64,000 bases of DNA, taken from Streptomyces sclerotialus. GTDB lineage: Bacteria; Actinomycetota; Actinomycetes; Streptomycetales; Streptomycetaceae. Made by a program: the position numbers and the translations under genes. Numbering within the stretch: the first letter of the stretch is position 1; each line of letters begins with the position of its first letter. Shown here one piece after another: positions 1-7,977 of this stretch. The stretch is from NCBI GenBank assembly GCA_000719105.1, contig JODX01000034.1:1-64000 (forward strand), written 5' to 3'. The notes under the pieces are model-generated. The model was not told where the DNA came from, did no database searches, and saw nothing but the letters and a program-made list of their open reading frames with translations.

Positions 1-768
1 GTGCTCGGGGGTGGGGTGGGCGTAGGGCATGCCGGGGGCGTGGGCGGCGTAGGAGGCGAGGGTGTCGATGTCGCCGCGAGCGAGGGCGTCGGCGGCCCAG
101 GTGTCGAAGTCGGAGGACCAGGAGGGCACGGTGTTGTGGATCATCATGTCGCGGGTGATGTGGGGCAGGCCGTGGACCATGAAGCCGGAGCCGATGACGA
201 GGATGCCTTCGTCGCGCAGGGGGGCCAAGCGGCGGCCGAGTGCGAGGAGGCGCTGCGGGTCGTGGGTGGGCATGGATATCTGCAGGACGGGGATGTCGGC
301 GAGGGGGTACATGGCCATGAGCGGGATCCAGGCGCCGTGGTCCAGGCCGCGGGTGGGGTGCTGGTAGAGGGGTTCGGTGTCGGGCATCATCGCGGCGATG
401 CGGGCAGTGAGGCCGGTCGCGTCGGGGGTGTCGTAGCGCATCTGGTAGTAGCGGCGGTGGAAGCCGCCGAAGTCGTACACCAAGGGGGTGTGGGCCGCGG
501 GGGCGGACAGCATGAGCGGGGCGTCCTCCCAGTGCGCGGAGACGATCACGATGGCCTTCGGCTTGGGCAGGGAAAGGGCCCAGTCGGAGAGTGCGCGCAG
601 CCAGGGGCCGTCGTCGAAGAGGGGCGGGGCGCCGTGGCTGAGGTAGATCGCGGGCAGGGGCCCGTCGGCGGGGGTCCAGGGGCGGTGGGCGGCGGCCCGG
701 GTGAGCGCGTCGGGGAGGAAGGCGTCGTAGGCGCCGGCGGGTATCGCGGGGTTCAGCAGGTCGGTCAT
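1..768 (-). CDS. Class III extradiol ring-cleavage dioxygenase (YgiD/DODA type), 3' end cut by window
   Basis: Non-haem metal dioxygenase of the LigB-like DODA/YgiD family, which opens catechol-type rings. 256 residues are visible and the gene runs off the left edge; family members are about 260-270 aa, so little is missing. Metal-ligand motifs are visible: LSHGAPPLF (H45), SAHWED (H79), GLDHGAW (H144), and a later GSGFMVHGLP. Start ATG at 768 is preceded by GGAGG at 6 nt. It follows the MarR gene by 68 nt on the same strand, so the two are probably co-transcribed. The MarR, DoxX and quinone-reductase neighbours point to catechol/quinone detoxification (inference). Confidence 0.88.
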   Translation of the reverse strand, partial: MTDLLNPAIPAGAYDAFLPDALTRAAAHRPWTPADGPLPAIYLSHGAPPLFDDGPWLRALSDWALSLPKPKAIVIVSAHWEDAPLMLSAPAAHTPLVYDFGGFHRRYYQMRYDTPDATGLTARIAAMMPDTEPLYQHPTRGLDHGAWIPLMAMYPLADIPVLQISMPTHDPQRLLALGRRLAPLRDEGILVIGSGFMVHGLPHITRDMMIHNTVPSWSSDFDTWAADALARGDIDTLASYAAHAPGMPYAHPTPEH

Positions 769-836
769 GGTGGCCTCCAAGGGCGGCGGCGTGTGGTCGG
801 GTACGGGGTGGATGGTGGAGGCCGGTGCGCTGCCGG

Positions 837-1328
837 TCAGGGCTTGAGCATCGGGGGGCAGGTGCGGTCGGGGTGGATGGCGTCGGTGATGCGGCGGCTG
901 ATCTCGCGCAGCTGCCGGGCCTGTGCCTTGGTCAGGGGGTCGATGACCAGGCGGCGTACCTCGGCGACGTGGCCGGGGGCGGTGGCGGTGACCTTGTCCC
1001 AGCCGGCGTCGGTGAGGGTGGCCAGGGTGAACCGGCCGTCCGCGGGGTCGGGGGTGCGGGTGAGCCAGCCCTTCTTCTCCAGGCGTTTGGCGGTGTGGGA
1101 CAGGCGGGAGAGGGAGGCTTCGGCGAACTCGGCCAGGTCGCTCATCCGCAGGGTGTGGCCGGGGGACATGGAGAGCCCGGCGAGGACTTGGTACTCGAAA
1201 TGAGAGATGCCCGCGTCGCGTTGCAGTTGAGCGTCCAGGGCCGCAGGGAGGCTGACCAGCATGCTGATCATGGCGAGCCAGGTCTCCTGCTCTTCGCTGT
1301 CCAGCCAGCGGGGCTCATCAGTGTTCAT
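837..1328 (-). CDS. MarR-family transcriptional regulator
   Basis: Winged-helix regulator of 163 aa, normal MarR length. The dimer helix, then the HTH (HTLRMSDLAEFAEASLSRLS) and the wing (KKGWLTRTPDPADGR, the conserved DxRG/DGR region) are visible. The frame is open far upstream, but the family alignment begins at MNTDEPRW, so ATG 1328 with GAGG just before it is chosen. A near-perfect inverted repeat ACTTGA-GGAT-TCAAGc lies 13-28 nt upstream, matching two sites in front of the DoxX gene. The protein therefore probably represses itself and the DoxX-to-reductase genes. Ligands for such MarR proteins are often quinones or phenolics. Confidence 0.93.
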   Translation of the reverse strand: MNTDEPRWLDSEEQETWLAMISMLVSLPAALDAQLQRDAGISHFEYQVLAGLSMSPGHTLRMSDLAEFAEASLSRLSHTAKRLEKKGWLTRTPDPADGRFTLATLTDAGWDKVTATAPGHVAEVRRLVIDPLTKAQARQLREISRRITDAIHPDRTCPPMLKP

Positions 1329-1340
1329 GCCCTCACGGTA

Positions 1341-1356
1341 ACTTGAGGATTCAAGC
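1341..1356. promoter_or_regulatory. Candidate MarR operator upstream of the MarR gene
   Basis: Inverted repeat ACTTGA-GGAT-TCAAGc (6-4-6, one mismatch at the last base), 13-28 nt upstream of the MarR start. It has the same arms and spacing as the sites at 4399-4414 and 4433-4448, which makes chance unlikely. It probably mediates autorepression. Confidence 0.75.
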
Positions 1357-1444
1357 CCGATGTCGGCTGCTTCCTGGTGCATGGTGACCTCCCCGGTCTG
1401 CGGCTGGGCGGGTACTGCGGCGGATGGCTGCGGTCGGCTGCAGG

Positions 1445-1912
1445 TCAGCGCGGAGGCATGGCGTTCAGCGGCAGGGCGCGGTGGTAGGCGGCGACGGCCA
1501 CTGCGGCGACCGCGACGTGCATGAGAATCAGGGCGATGATGCCCGCGGCGTCGGCGTGCGGCTTGTAGTCGCTGACGAACATCGCCAGGTCGGGGACGAG
1601 AGAGACGACCACGACGGCGGGGACCAGCCAGGACAGCAGGGCGCGCGGCTCCGCCGACCGGCGCCGGACGACCGCCCATCCGGCCGCGCCGATGAGGACG
1701 CCCAGGACGGTGAAGGAGACGTAAGCCCCGGGCTGGAGGGGCTGGAAGTCCTCCGAGGCTCCGGCGGCGCGGGCGAGCAGGGCGATGACCGCGTCGGCGA
1801 TGCTCGCGGCCACGATGCCCGCGGCCAGCCACCCCGCGACCGCAACCCGTCCGGGTGCCTGCGGTATGGACGTCGAGGGGACTTCGCCGGCAGAGGAGGG
1901 CGACGTGGGCAT
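1445..1912 (-). CDS. Small integral membrane protein, DUF6069-like
   Basis: 155 aa with four hydrophobic segments: about 24-48 (VAVAGWLAAGIVAASIADAV), 66-83 (YVSFTVLGVLIGAAGWAVV), 93-112 (LLSWLVPAVVVVSLVPDLAM) and 123-145. The first ~20 residues are hydrophilic. Layout and sequence resemble the actinobacterial DUF6069 family; function unknown. ATG 1912 has AAGGAG upstream. It lies between the NmrA-like reductase gene and the MarR gene on the same strand, so it may belong to the stress-induced cluster, although no ACTTGA-type operator lies directly before it. Confidence 0.75.
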   Translation of the reverse strand: MPTSPSSAGEVPSTSIPQAPGRVAVAGWLAAGIVAASIADAVIALLARAAGASEDFQPLQPGAYVSFTVLGVLIGAAGWAVVRRRSAEPRALLSWLVPAVVVVSLVPDLAMFVSDYKPHADAAGIIALILMHVAVAAVAVAAYHRALPLNAMPPR

Positions 1913-2046
1913 GGAAGGACTCCTTGGACGAGGGGACGGGCAAGGCCGGCGGAGGTGCTCCGGGCGCGCTTGACCGGCGACCGGGGCCGTCGGTCTGGCG
2001 CCAGAGCGTCTCCGCCACGGGTGGAACGGTGTGTGCGGTCCGGGTC

Positions 2047-2901
2047 TCAGTTGCCGAGTGCGGCGGCGAGGGTCGCGCGCAGGGGGGTGGTGGGCCGGCC
2101 GATGAGCCGGGACAGTTCACCGGTGGTGTCGGCGAGCTGTCCGTCGGCGGTGCCCGCGTCGATCGCGACGAGCATCTGAACGAACTCCTCGGGCACGCCC
2201 GCCTCGGTGAGGGCCTTGGCGTGGGCATCGGCAGGCAAGTCCTGGTAGACGACCGGGACGCCCGTGACGGCGGCGGTGTCGGCGGCCAGGTCGGCCATGG
2301 TGAAGGCGGTGTCGCCGGACAGCTCGTAGACGGTGTCGGCGTGGCCGTCGCCGGTGAGGACCACGGCCGCCGCGGCGGCGTAGTCGGCGCGCGAAGCCGC
2401 GGCGATACGGCCGTCGCGGGCGCTGCCGATGATGGTGCCGGCGGCTGCGCCCTGCTGGGCGGTGGGGATGTAGTTCTCGTTGTACCAGCCGTTGCGCAGC
2501 AGGCTGTAGGTCAGGCCGCTGGCTTTGATCGCTTCCTCGGTGGCCCGGTGCTCGGGGGCTACGGGCAGGGTGGAGGTGTCGGCGTGCAGGACGCTGGTGT
2601 ACGCCAGCAGCGAGACGCCGGCCTGCCGGGCGGCGTCGATGACGGCCTGGTGCTGGGGAACACGGCGGCCGACCTCGCTGCCCGAGATCAGCAGCACCTT
2701 CTCGGCGCCTTCGAAGGCACTCGTGAGGGTCTGGGGGCGGTCGTAGTCGGCCTCGCGGACCTTGACGCCGCGCTCGGCGAGGTCGGATGCCTTCTCCGGG
2801 GTGCGCACGGCCGCGACGATCTGCCCGGCGGGGACACGGGTGAGGAGGTCTTCGACGACGAGACGGCCGAGCTGTCCGGTGGCACCGGTGACGACGATCA
2901 T
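2047..2901 (-). CDS. NmrA-like NAD(P)H-binding protein / quinone oxidoreductase (QorB type)
   Basis: 284-aa atypical short-chain dehydrogenase. The N-terminal Rossmann motif VTGATGQLG, a second strand followed by R (VAAVRTPEKA) and YTSVLHAD are typical of QorB/NmrA-like proteins, which reduce quinones or sense NADP(H). Start ATG 2901 is preferred over the frame start at 2937 because AGGAGAAGGAA precedes it and the Rossmann fold begins immediately. The minus-strand neighbours are the MDR-type reductase upstream and the DUF6069 protein downstream. The proposed role is reduction of electrophilic quinones, inferred from family and context. Confidence 0.9.
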   Translation of the reverse strand: MIVVTGATGQLGRLVVEDLLTRVPAGQIVAAVRTPEKASDLAERGVKVREADYDRPQTLTSAFEGAEKVLLISGSEVGRRVPQHQAVIDAARQAGVSLLAYTSVLHADTSTLPVAPEHRATEEAIKASGLTYSLLRNGWYNENYIPTAQQGAAAGTIIGSARDGRIAAASRADYAAAAAVVLTGDGHADTVYELSGDTAFTMADLAADTAAVTGVPVVYQDLPADAHAKALTEAGVPEEFVQMLVAIDAGTADGQLADTTGELSRLIGRPTTPLRATLAAALGN

Positions 2902-3003
2902 GAGTATTTCCTTCTCCTGGGTTCTTTCGGAGATCACTGCCCGCCCTTCACTCCGTTGCGGAGCGAAGGGCGCGAATGGCGGGATGGACCGCTGTGGGCT
3001 GGG

Positions 3004-3954
3004 TCAGTCGGCGACGCGGACGAGGATCTTGCCGCGGGTGCCGCCTGCGGTGAGGGCTGCGAGAGCGTCGGCGGCCTGCTCCAGGGAGAACACCTCGGCG
3101 ATGTCGGTCTTGAGAGTGCCTGCGGCAGCCAGGGCCGCCAGCGGCTCGACGACCTCGCGGACGGGAGCGCCCATGATGTTGGCGCCGGACAGTCCGGCAG
3201 CGGTGAGGGTCTGCTCGTCGGCGGCGTTGAGCGGGCTGGCGACCTTGCCGCCCTTGCGCAGGGCGCCGAGCGGCAGAGCGTCGGGGCTGTAGGCGACCAG
3301 GTCGATGAGGCCGTCGACGCCCTCGGGGTAGGCGGCGGTGACCTGGTCGACGACCGGGACGGCGGCGGTGTGGTCGACCACGGTCGCGGCGCCCAGAGCG
3401 GTGAGCCGGTCGGTGTCGGTCGCGGTCCCGGTGGCCACCACGGTGACGCCGCGGGCGGCGAGCAGCTGCACGGCGTAGGAGCCGACGCTGCCGGTGGCAC
3501 CGACCACCAGAACGGCCTGCCCCTGCCGGACGTCGAGCGCCTCGACCGCGGCGTGGGCAGTGGCGCCCGCCAGCGGCAGAGCCGCAGCTGTGGCGAAGTC
3601 CAGCCCGGCGGGCTTGACCGTCACCGAGGCTGCCGGGAACAGCGCGTACTCGGCGACGGTGCCCGCCTGGACCGGCGGAGCGAGCAGAACGTGCCCGAGG
3701 ACCTCATCGCCGACCGCTACGTGGTCGACGCCCTCGCCGACCGCCTCGACGATTCCGGAGGCGTCCCGGCCCACCACCAGCGGGTAGGCGTGAGGAAGCA
3801 TCTCGGCCATCATCCCCGAGACCAGAGCGTTGTCGACGGGGTTCAATGCCGCGTTCTTCACCCGGACCAGGACCGTGCCCTCGGCGACCGGCGGGACGGG
3901 CAGATCGGAGACGACGGGCCGGGCACCGGCCTCGGGAACGTTGAATGCGCGCAT
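3004..3954 (-). CDS. Zinc-independent MDR-family NADPH:quinone oxidoreductase
   Basis: 316-aa medium-chain dehydrogenase/reductase of the quinone-oxidoreductase branch. The N-terminal GroES-like domain carries VKNAALNPVDNALVSG and GRDASGIVEAVGEGV; the cofactor domain carries VLVVGATGSVGSYAVQLL (GxxGxxG-type). The zinc-binding Cys/His set of alcohol dehydrogenases is absent. ATG 3954 follows TTGGAG at good distance; an in-frame TTG at 3966 coincides with that Shine-Dalgarno sequence and is less likely. It sits between the DoxX and NmrA-like genes and probably shares their MarR-controlled transcript. Confidence 0.9.
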   Translation of the reverse strand: MRAFNVPEAGARPVVSDLPVPPVAEGTVLVRVKNAALNPVDNALVSGMMAEMLPHAYPLVVGRDASGIVEAVGEGVDHVAVGDEVLGHVLLAPPVQAGTVAEYALFPAASVTVKPAGLDFATAAALPLAGATAHAAVEALDVRQGQAVLVVGATGSVGSYAVQLLAARGVTVVATGTATDTDRLTALGAATVVDHTAAVPVVDQVTAAYPEGVDGLIDLVAYSPDALPLGALRKGGKVASPLNAADEQTLTAAGLSGANIMGAPVREVVEPLAALAAAGTLKTDIAEVFSLEQAADALAALTAGGTRGKILVRVAD

Positions 3955-4002
3955 GACGATCTCCAACAGAATGAGTGGGAATTCGGAATGATTTGAGCGA
4001 AA

Positions 4003-4377
4003 TCAGAAGGCGTAGGGTCCGAAGCGGCCCCACGCCACGACGGCGGCCAGGATCAGCAGGACGACGTTCGCGCCGATCATCTGGTTCTCCTTGCGGCGTG
4101 CGTGAACGACCGCCGCACCGGCCATCGTGAGCGCGAGTCCGGTGGCCGCCAGCGGCACCAGGACCGGCGCCGTGTCCAGGGCCGCGGGCAGGATCAGGCC
4201 AAGCGCGCCGAGCACCTCCACCGCGCCGATGGCCTTCACCGCCCCGGCGGAGAAGTCACCGGTCCAGCCCATGCCGGACTCGGCCAGCTTCTCCTTCGGC
4301 TGGGCGACCTTCATCAGACCGGCGAGGAAGAACGCGGCGGCCAGAAGGCCTGCGATGACCCAGAGGGTGACATGCAC
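4003..4377 (-). CDS. DoxX-family membrane protein
   Basis: 124-aa, four-helix membrane protein of the DoxX/DoxX-like family. Conserved features are the first helix followed by GLMKVAQPKEKL, then the GAVKAIGAVEVLGALGLILPA stretch. In Bacillus, DoxX-like CatD/MhqP proteins are co-regulated with ring-cleavage dioxygenases by MarR-type quinone sensors (established knowledge); the same grouping is seen here. Its upstream region carries two perfect ACTTGA-N4-TCAAGT palindromes around a candidate promoter, so it is probably first in the regulated transcript. The stop codon overlaps a TGATTT-GAGCG-AAATCA inverted repeat (3989-4005) of unknown meaning. Confidence 0.9.
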   Translation of the reverse strand: MHVTLWVIAGLLAAAFFLAGLMKVAQPKEKLAESGMGWTGDFSAGAVKAIGAVEVLGALGLILPAALDTAPVLVPLAATGLALTMAGAAVVHARRKENQMIGANVVLLILAAVVAWGRFGPYAF

Positions 4378-4398
4378 GGTGTCGAACCTTTCTCAATG

Positions 4399-4414
4399 AC
4401 TTGACCTTTCAAGT
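4399..4414. promoter_or_regulatory. Candidate MarR operator 1 of the DoxX promoter
   Basis: Perfect 6-4-6 palindrome ACTTGA-CCTT-TCAAGT located 22-37 nt upstream of the DoxX start. It lies just downstream of a candidate minus-strand -10 (TACTTT, 4416-4421). Confidence 0.8.
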
Positions 4415-4432
4415 AAAAGTAGAGCACGCGTG

Positions 4433-4448
4433 ACTTGAAGCGTCAAGT
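4433..4448. promoter_or_regulatory. Candidate MarR operator 2 of the DoxX promoter
   Basis: Perfect palindrome ACTTGA-AGCG-TCAAGT, centred 34 bp from operator 1. On the minus strand it contains a TTGACG -35 candidate (4441-4446), 17-19 nt from -10-like sequences TCTACT/TACTTT. Occupancy would directly block this promoter (inference). Confidence 0.8.
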
Positions 4449-4539
4449 GAACTGCTTCGCGGACCGGAGACGAGGCCCGCCCGCCTCCTGTTCTGGCCGG
4501 GTCGGCGATGCACCCGCTGCCCCTCCATCTGCGACCCGC

Positions 4540-4704
4540 TTACGAGCGCCCGGCGACCAGGCCGCCGGTGAAGACCGCCCCCTTCTTGGCCTTGGCCCTC
4601 TGCGGCTGCCAGCACTTCTTGACCTCGCACTCCAGGCGGCCCCACAAACCCTGGGGCCGCTTGAGCTGCCCCTTGACGTACCGCTCCACAGTGCGCCGGG
4701 AGAA
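4540..4704 (-). pseudogene. Fragment of a Tpg-like telomere terminal protein
   Basis: An open stretch of about 53 codons reads SRRTVERYVKGQLKRPQ, then LECEVKKCWQPQRAKAKKGA and TGGLVAG before a TAA at 4540-4542. This matches the helix-turn-helix and following basic region of Streptomyces Tpg proteins (consensus as I recall it: RTVERYVK...LEREVKKRWQP...TTGGIVIDTRARFG). There is no start codon: the fragment begins directly after the stop of the transporter remnant. The rest of the roughly 185-aa protein is absent. It is a relic; a similar one lies at 54.5 kb. Confidence 0.6.
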
Positions 4705-4911
4705 TCAGCTGCAGCAGTCGCATCCGGGACGGCAGCCGCATGCGTCTGCGGCGTCGACGCCACCGAAGGGGGTCGTGGCGGCGGTGGGTGCGCAGCAGCC
4801 CTTGCCCTGCCAGGCGTCGCGGCCTCCCTTGACGGCGACGGCGGCGTTGACCAGGGCGGCGATCGGGGCGGCCCAGGACCAGCCGAAGGTGGCGTTGAGG
4901 ACCAGGCCGAG
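4705..4911 (-). pseudogene. C-terminal remnant of a CDF-type heavy-metal cation transporter
   Basis: The last ~68 codons encode GLVLNATFGWSWAAPIAALV (final transmembrane helix), then KGGRDAWQGKGCCAP and a Cys-rich tail ending CGCRPGCDCCS. This is the typical C-terminus of actinobacterial cation-diffusion-facilitator proteins. The upstream ~4-5 transmembrane helices are missing. Instead the frame continues uninterrupted into the N-terminal half of a transposase at about 4911/4912, forming a chimeric open frame (4705-5124). The gene was presumably cut by an insertion sequence and the junction deleted. Confidence 0.65.
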
Positions 4912-5250
4912 TGAGGCCCCGACCGTGCGGTCGCGGACCAGAACGAGGGTGCCGTCCACGATCCACAACCGGTCGGCGAGGCCAGCGGACGCCCGGGCCG
5001 GCTCCATCGCCAGCAGCGGGCCCAGCCGCTGGATCACGCGGCACACGGTCGCCAGCGAGTCGAGCAGCGGGGCGAGCTGCCGCATGGTCAGGTGGATGCT
5101 GCAGTACACGGTCACCAGCAGCACCCGCTCGGCCAGCGGCAGCCGCTACGGCCGACCCCACCCGCAACTCTCACCGCCACGTTCCCAAACCGCCCGCAGC
5201 AGCCGTCCGAACTGCTCCGACCGCAGCCCGGTGAACGTCCCCCCATACCC
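4912..5250 (-). pseudogene. N-terminal remnant of an IS5-superfamily-like transposase
   Basis: Reading frame: FTGLRSEQFGRLLRAV, then RLPLAERVLLVTVYCSIHLT, MRQLAPLLDSLATVCRVIQR and DRLWIVDGTLVLVRDRTVGAS. These resemble the helical N-terminus and first catalytic Asp region (IVDGT) of Streptomyces IS5-like transposases. An in-frame TAG separates the segment ending GRP from RLPLAERV, and the C-terminal catalytic domain is replaced by the CDF remnant, so the element is dead. Family assignment is approximate. Confidence 0.6.
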
Positions 5251-5315
5251 GCTCGGCCTTCAAAACCGCAGCCATACGCCGGAGATGCCGCGCTCGCGGC
5301 CTTCTGCAACGCCCT

Positions 5316-5736
5316 TTAGTTCCGAGGCTTTGCAGGAGAGGCCCAGCGGCGCAGCAGTGATTCTGCGAAGGGGAAGTTCTGGCGGGAGAGGGCCACGACT
5401 GCGCGTTCGAGGTCGTCGGCCCAGGTCTCGCAGTCCCAGGCCCGCGGGCGGGGAATGGTGACGCGCCCAGCCGCCTCCAAGGAGGTGTCCCCCGCGACCT
5501 GTTTGGCAAGCTCTGTTGAGAAGCGCACGTGGGTCGCCGCGTTCGCTTGGGCGAGCGCTGTATCCAAGGTGACCTGGCTCTCCGTATTGGGCCGCCTCTT
5601 GGCCAGAAACTTCTCCCAGTTACTGGAGGTAATGACCGAGACGCCCAATGTTTCGGCGAAGGCACGCACGCTCAGGCGGAGAGCCTTGCGGGGGGGCAAG
5701 CGCCTCCAAGCCGGTCCATTCATGAACGGTCGCCAC
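5316..5736 (-). pseudogene. XRE-like helix-turn-helix protein, frameshifted
   Basis: GTG 5736, with AAAGGA at 7 nt, would give VATVHEWTGLEALAP, a start I recall from Streptomyces XRE proteins. At a run of seven G (5690-5696; CCCCCCC on the coding strand) the frame shifts into one encoding KALRLSVRAFAETLGVS, NWEKFLAKRRPNTESQ and LDTALAQANAA, the conserved HTH and following helix. Removing one base from the run restores a single ~138-codon protein ending with TAA at 5316-5318. Either the gene is a recent pseudogene or the homopolymer is mis-called; given other assembly faults here, the second is quite possible. Confidence 0.65.
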
Positions 5737-5874
5737 GTGCCATTCCTTTCTGTCGCCATCGAAGCACGCTGTGTCGCGCCAGGTGGGCGAGAGTGGGACA
5801 GAAGTGGGACGGCCGTGGATTCCCCGACCGCCCGGTCGCCATCAGGCTCGAAGTGCCCCTCCAACGACGGCCTG

Positions 5875-6278
5875 ATGGACGGTCATGATCATGGAACCCC
5901 TCACGGAACAGCGGCACGTCACCGGTCGCTCGTGTTCGGCTTTCTGCGCCTGGTGCGTGTGTCGCGCGCTCGGCAGCTGGCCCTGACAACAGCGATCACC
6001 GAGTACTGCCGTCGTCACGAGCTCACGCTGGGCGGCGTCTACATGGAGCGTGTTCTGCCACGCCATCCGCGTTCGTGGGCATGCTCAATGCCCTCACGGC
6101 GACTGGGCCTCATGGAGTCGTACTTCCCGCCCTGTCGCACCTCGGTCCCAAGCCCATAGCGGCTGAACGGCGCCGTCAGCTGACCGAAGTCGGCGCACAT
6201 CCGCTGTTGATCCGCGGTGAGCAGACGGCTCCGTCGGACGGAGCCGCACCGCCCCTCGCCGCCGGAGGTACCGAGTGA
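5875..6278 (+). pseudogene. Resolvase-like / recombinase-N-terminal-like small protein, frameshifted
   Basis: First frame: SLVFGFLRLVRVSRARQLAL then EYCRRHELTLGGVYMER, resembling the YxR...A...L..yC..hgl..g.iyxE pattern of serine-recombinase N-terminal folds. Around 6060-6072 the frame must shift by +1/-2 to continue as SAFVGMLNALTATGPHGVVL, PALSHLGPKPIAAERRRQL and GAHPLLIRG, which completes the fold (the x-v..lsRLgr strand). The catalytic Ser of true resolvases is not evident, so it was probably not an active recombinase even when intact. No good Shine-Dalgarno precedes ATG 5875. It is divergent from the XRE-like gene. Confidence 0.5.
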
Positions 6279-6381
6279 TGCCTGCCTGCCGGTACGGCCC
6301 CGCGCGACCGCTGTCGTTGGCGTCCGCTCGGGCGGCTGTATCCCGTCGGGCCGCCTGTTTCGGTTCCGGAAGATGCCCGAG

Positions 6382-6867
6382 TCAGCGTTCGGCGGCGTCC
6401 CTCCAGTAGTCCTCCAGCATCTCGCTGGGCCACGCGGGCTGGGTGACGGTGCCGCGCGGCAGGAACTCCTCGAAGACCGCCACCAAGTCCACCACGAGGG
6501 TGCCGTCGTCGGCGTCGAGGTCGGTGACGTGCAGGTCCCGTCCGTCGACGCGGAGCAGCCGTGGGAACGAGGTCGCGAGTCGGGCCGGGCGCCGGTGGTT
6601 GTGATGCACGAAGGTGCCCGTCGCCGGCCATGCCGGGTTGTCCCGCGGGCTGCGCACGTGGAGGGCGACGTCTTCGGGAGAGCCGAAGTTGAAGAACCAG
6701 GTGACCTGGAGGTGGGAGAACTCCTCGATCCCCTGCAGCGTCTCCTCCGGGTACTCCGGCCGCAGTCGAATGATCGACTCCACACCGCCCTTGAAGTCGT
6801 CGAGCCGCCCCTTGTGGCCTCCGACCACGTCGGCGATCACCGGCACCTCGATGGACTTTGTGGACAC
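6382..6867 (-). CDS. TrmO/TsaA-like (UPF0066) tRNA m6t6A37 methyltransferase-type protein
   Basis: 161-aa protein with GIEEFSHLQVTWFFN, HVRSPRDNPAWPATGTFVHH and RPARLATSFPRLLRVDGRDL, the conserved order of the UPF0066 beta-barrel fold. Well-studied members N6-methylate t6A37 in tRNA using SAM. The usual NRPNRIG-type segment is recognisable as HNHRRPARLATS, somewhat diverged, so substrate may differ. GTG 6867 is chosen over the frame start at 6912 because GGGGGA lies 6 nt upstream. It is an intact gene surrounded by decayed ones. Confidence 0.78.
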   Translation of the reverse strand: MSTKSIEVPVIADVVGGHKGRLDDFKGGVESIIRLRPEYPEETLQGIEEFSHLQVTWFFNFGSPEDVALHVRSPRDNPAWPATGTFVHHNHRRPARLATSFPRLLRVDGRDLHVTDLDADDGTLVVDLVAVFEEFLPRGTVTQPAWPSEMLEDYWRDAAER

Positions 6868-6942
6868 GGGTTCCCCCTTCTCCGCTCGCGGCACGGCGAG
6901 GCGGTCGATCACAGCATGCCCGCCTTCACCGTCATGGCGCCG

Positions 6943-7977
6943 TCAGGCTACTCGTTCGAGTACGGCCTTGGCCCGCTCGTCGATCTCCGCTGCGATGCTG
7001 ATTCCCCGATTGCGGAAGGGGGACAGCACCCGGCGCATGTTCACCGCGGCCTCGCGCGCTCTGCCCGACTGCACGCCTTCCATCGCGTCCAGCGCCTGCG
7101 CCCACGTGTGGCACGCGGCCTCCACGTTTCCCTTGCGGGCCTGCACGGTGCCCATGTAGCCCAACGTCACCGCGTGGGTCCGGCTGAAGGTGTCGGCCTT
7201 CCTGGTCAGTACGCTGTTGTTGAACTCTCGGAGCGCTCCGTCGAGATCACCGAGCGTCCACAGGGTGCGGGCGGTCTCGTGGGCCAGGGAAGCCCGCTGG
7301 AAGAACCACACCCGACTCGGATCCTCGTCACCGGCATCCGCTGCGGAGAAGTCGTCCTCGGCCCGGAGAAGCGCTGCGATCGCCGCACGTTCGGAGGCAG
7401 CGGAAAGGAGGGCACAGCGGGTGTCGTCGCTGGTGAACACCCCGCCGATGTACCTGGCGATGTCATCGACGAGGTACTGATGGAGAGCCGTACGGCCGTC
7501 CATGCCGCCGTGTCGCTGGTCTCTCCGCGAGAAGAACTCCGTCATCTCACGGACGGCGCTGACTTCTGCGGCGCCGACTCTGCGGCTGGTCGCGGCCGGG
7601 CGAGACTTCGCCCGCTGATGCGCCTCGTCCCACCACTGCTGTTCAGGCAGGACCAGGCCACCCACCGAGTAGGCAGCGCCGGCCAGCAGTCGGCGGCGTT
7701 CGAGGTACACGTCGCTTCTCCCAAGGTCTACCAGCGCTGTCAGCGTATCGACGTTCCACTGCGGTACCGCGACTGCGCCCCTGTCCGGTGTCGAGAGCCC
7801 GACCTCGGGCGGGGTGATGGGGCGTTGCAGCCGACGCGACACCATCTCGCACAACATGGACGCGAGCCGAACGCGCCCTGCGCCGATGGGGGGAGGCGCT
7901 GGTTTCTGCCGACCCACGGCGGAAGAGTGGGCCACAGCAGTGGCGGCCGACCCCCCACCCTTAGGGCGGCCGCCCAC
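6943..7977 (-). pseudogene. Streptomyces TPR-type regulator lacking its N-terminal HTH
   Basis: The C-terminal ~290 residues look intact: RRRLLAGAAYSVGGLVLPEQQ (the R-R-LAG segment typical of this regulator group), then tandem helical repeats including RASLAHETARTLWTLGDLDGALREF. The N-terminal HTH normally present (about 70-80 residues) is missing; only its end, QKPAPPP...SRRLQRPITPPEVGLS, remains. The open frame begins in the junction sequence shared with the truncated DUF397 gene, so the GTG at 7977 is not a credible native start. Probably a deletion relic or a mis-joined assembly. Confidence 0.6.

Noticed and set aside
837..2228. 463-aa minus-strand frame covering the MarR gene and more
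   Set aside because: Only the last 163 residues are MarR; the rest is an out-of-frame shadow of the DUF6069 and NmrA-like regions.
1855..3996. 713-aa plus-strand frame
   Set aside because: Gly/Asp/Val-rich antisense shadow of two clear reductase genes; no start site or domain.
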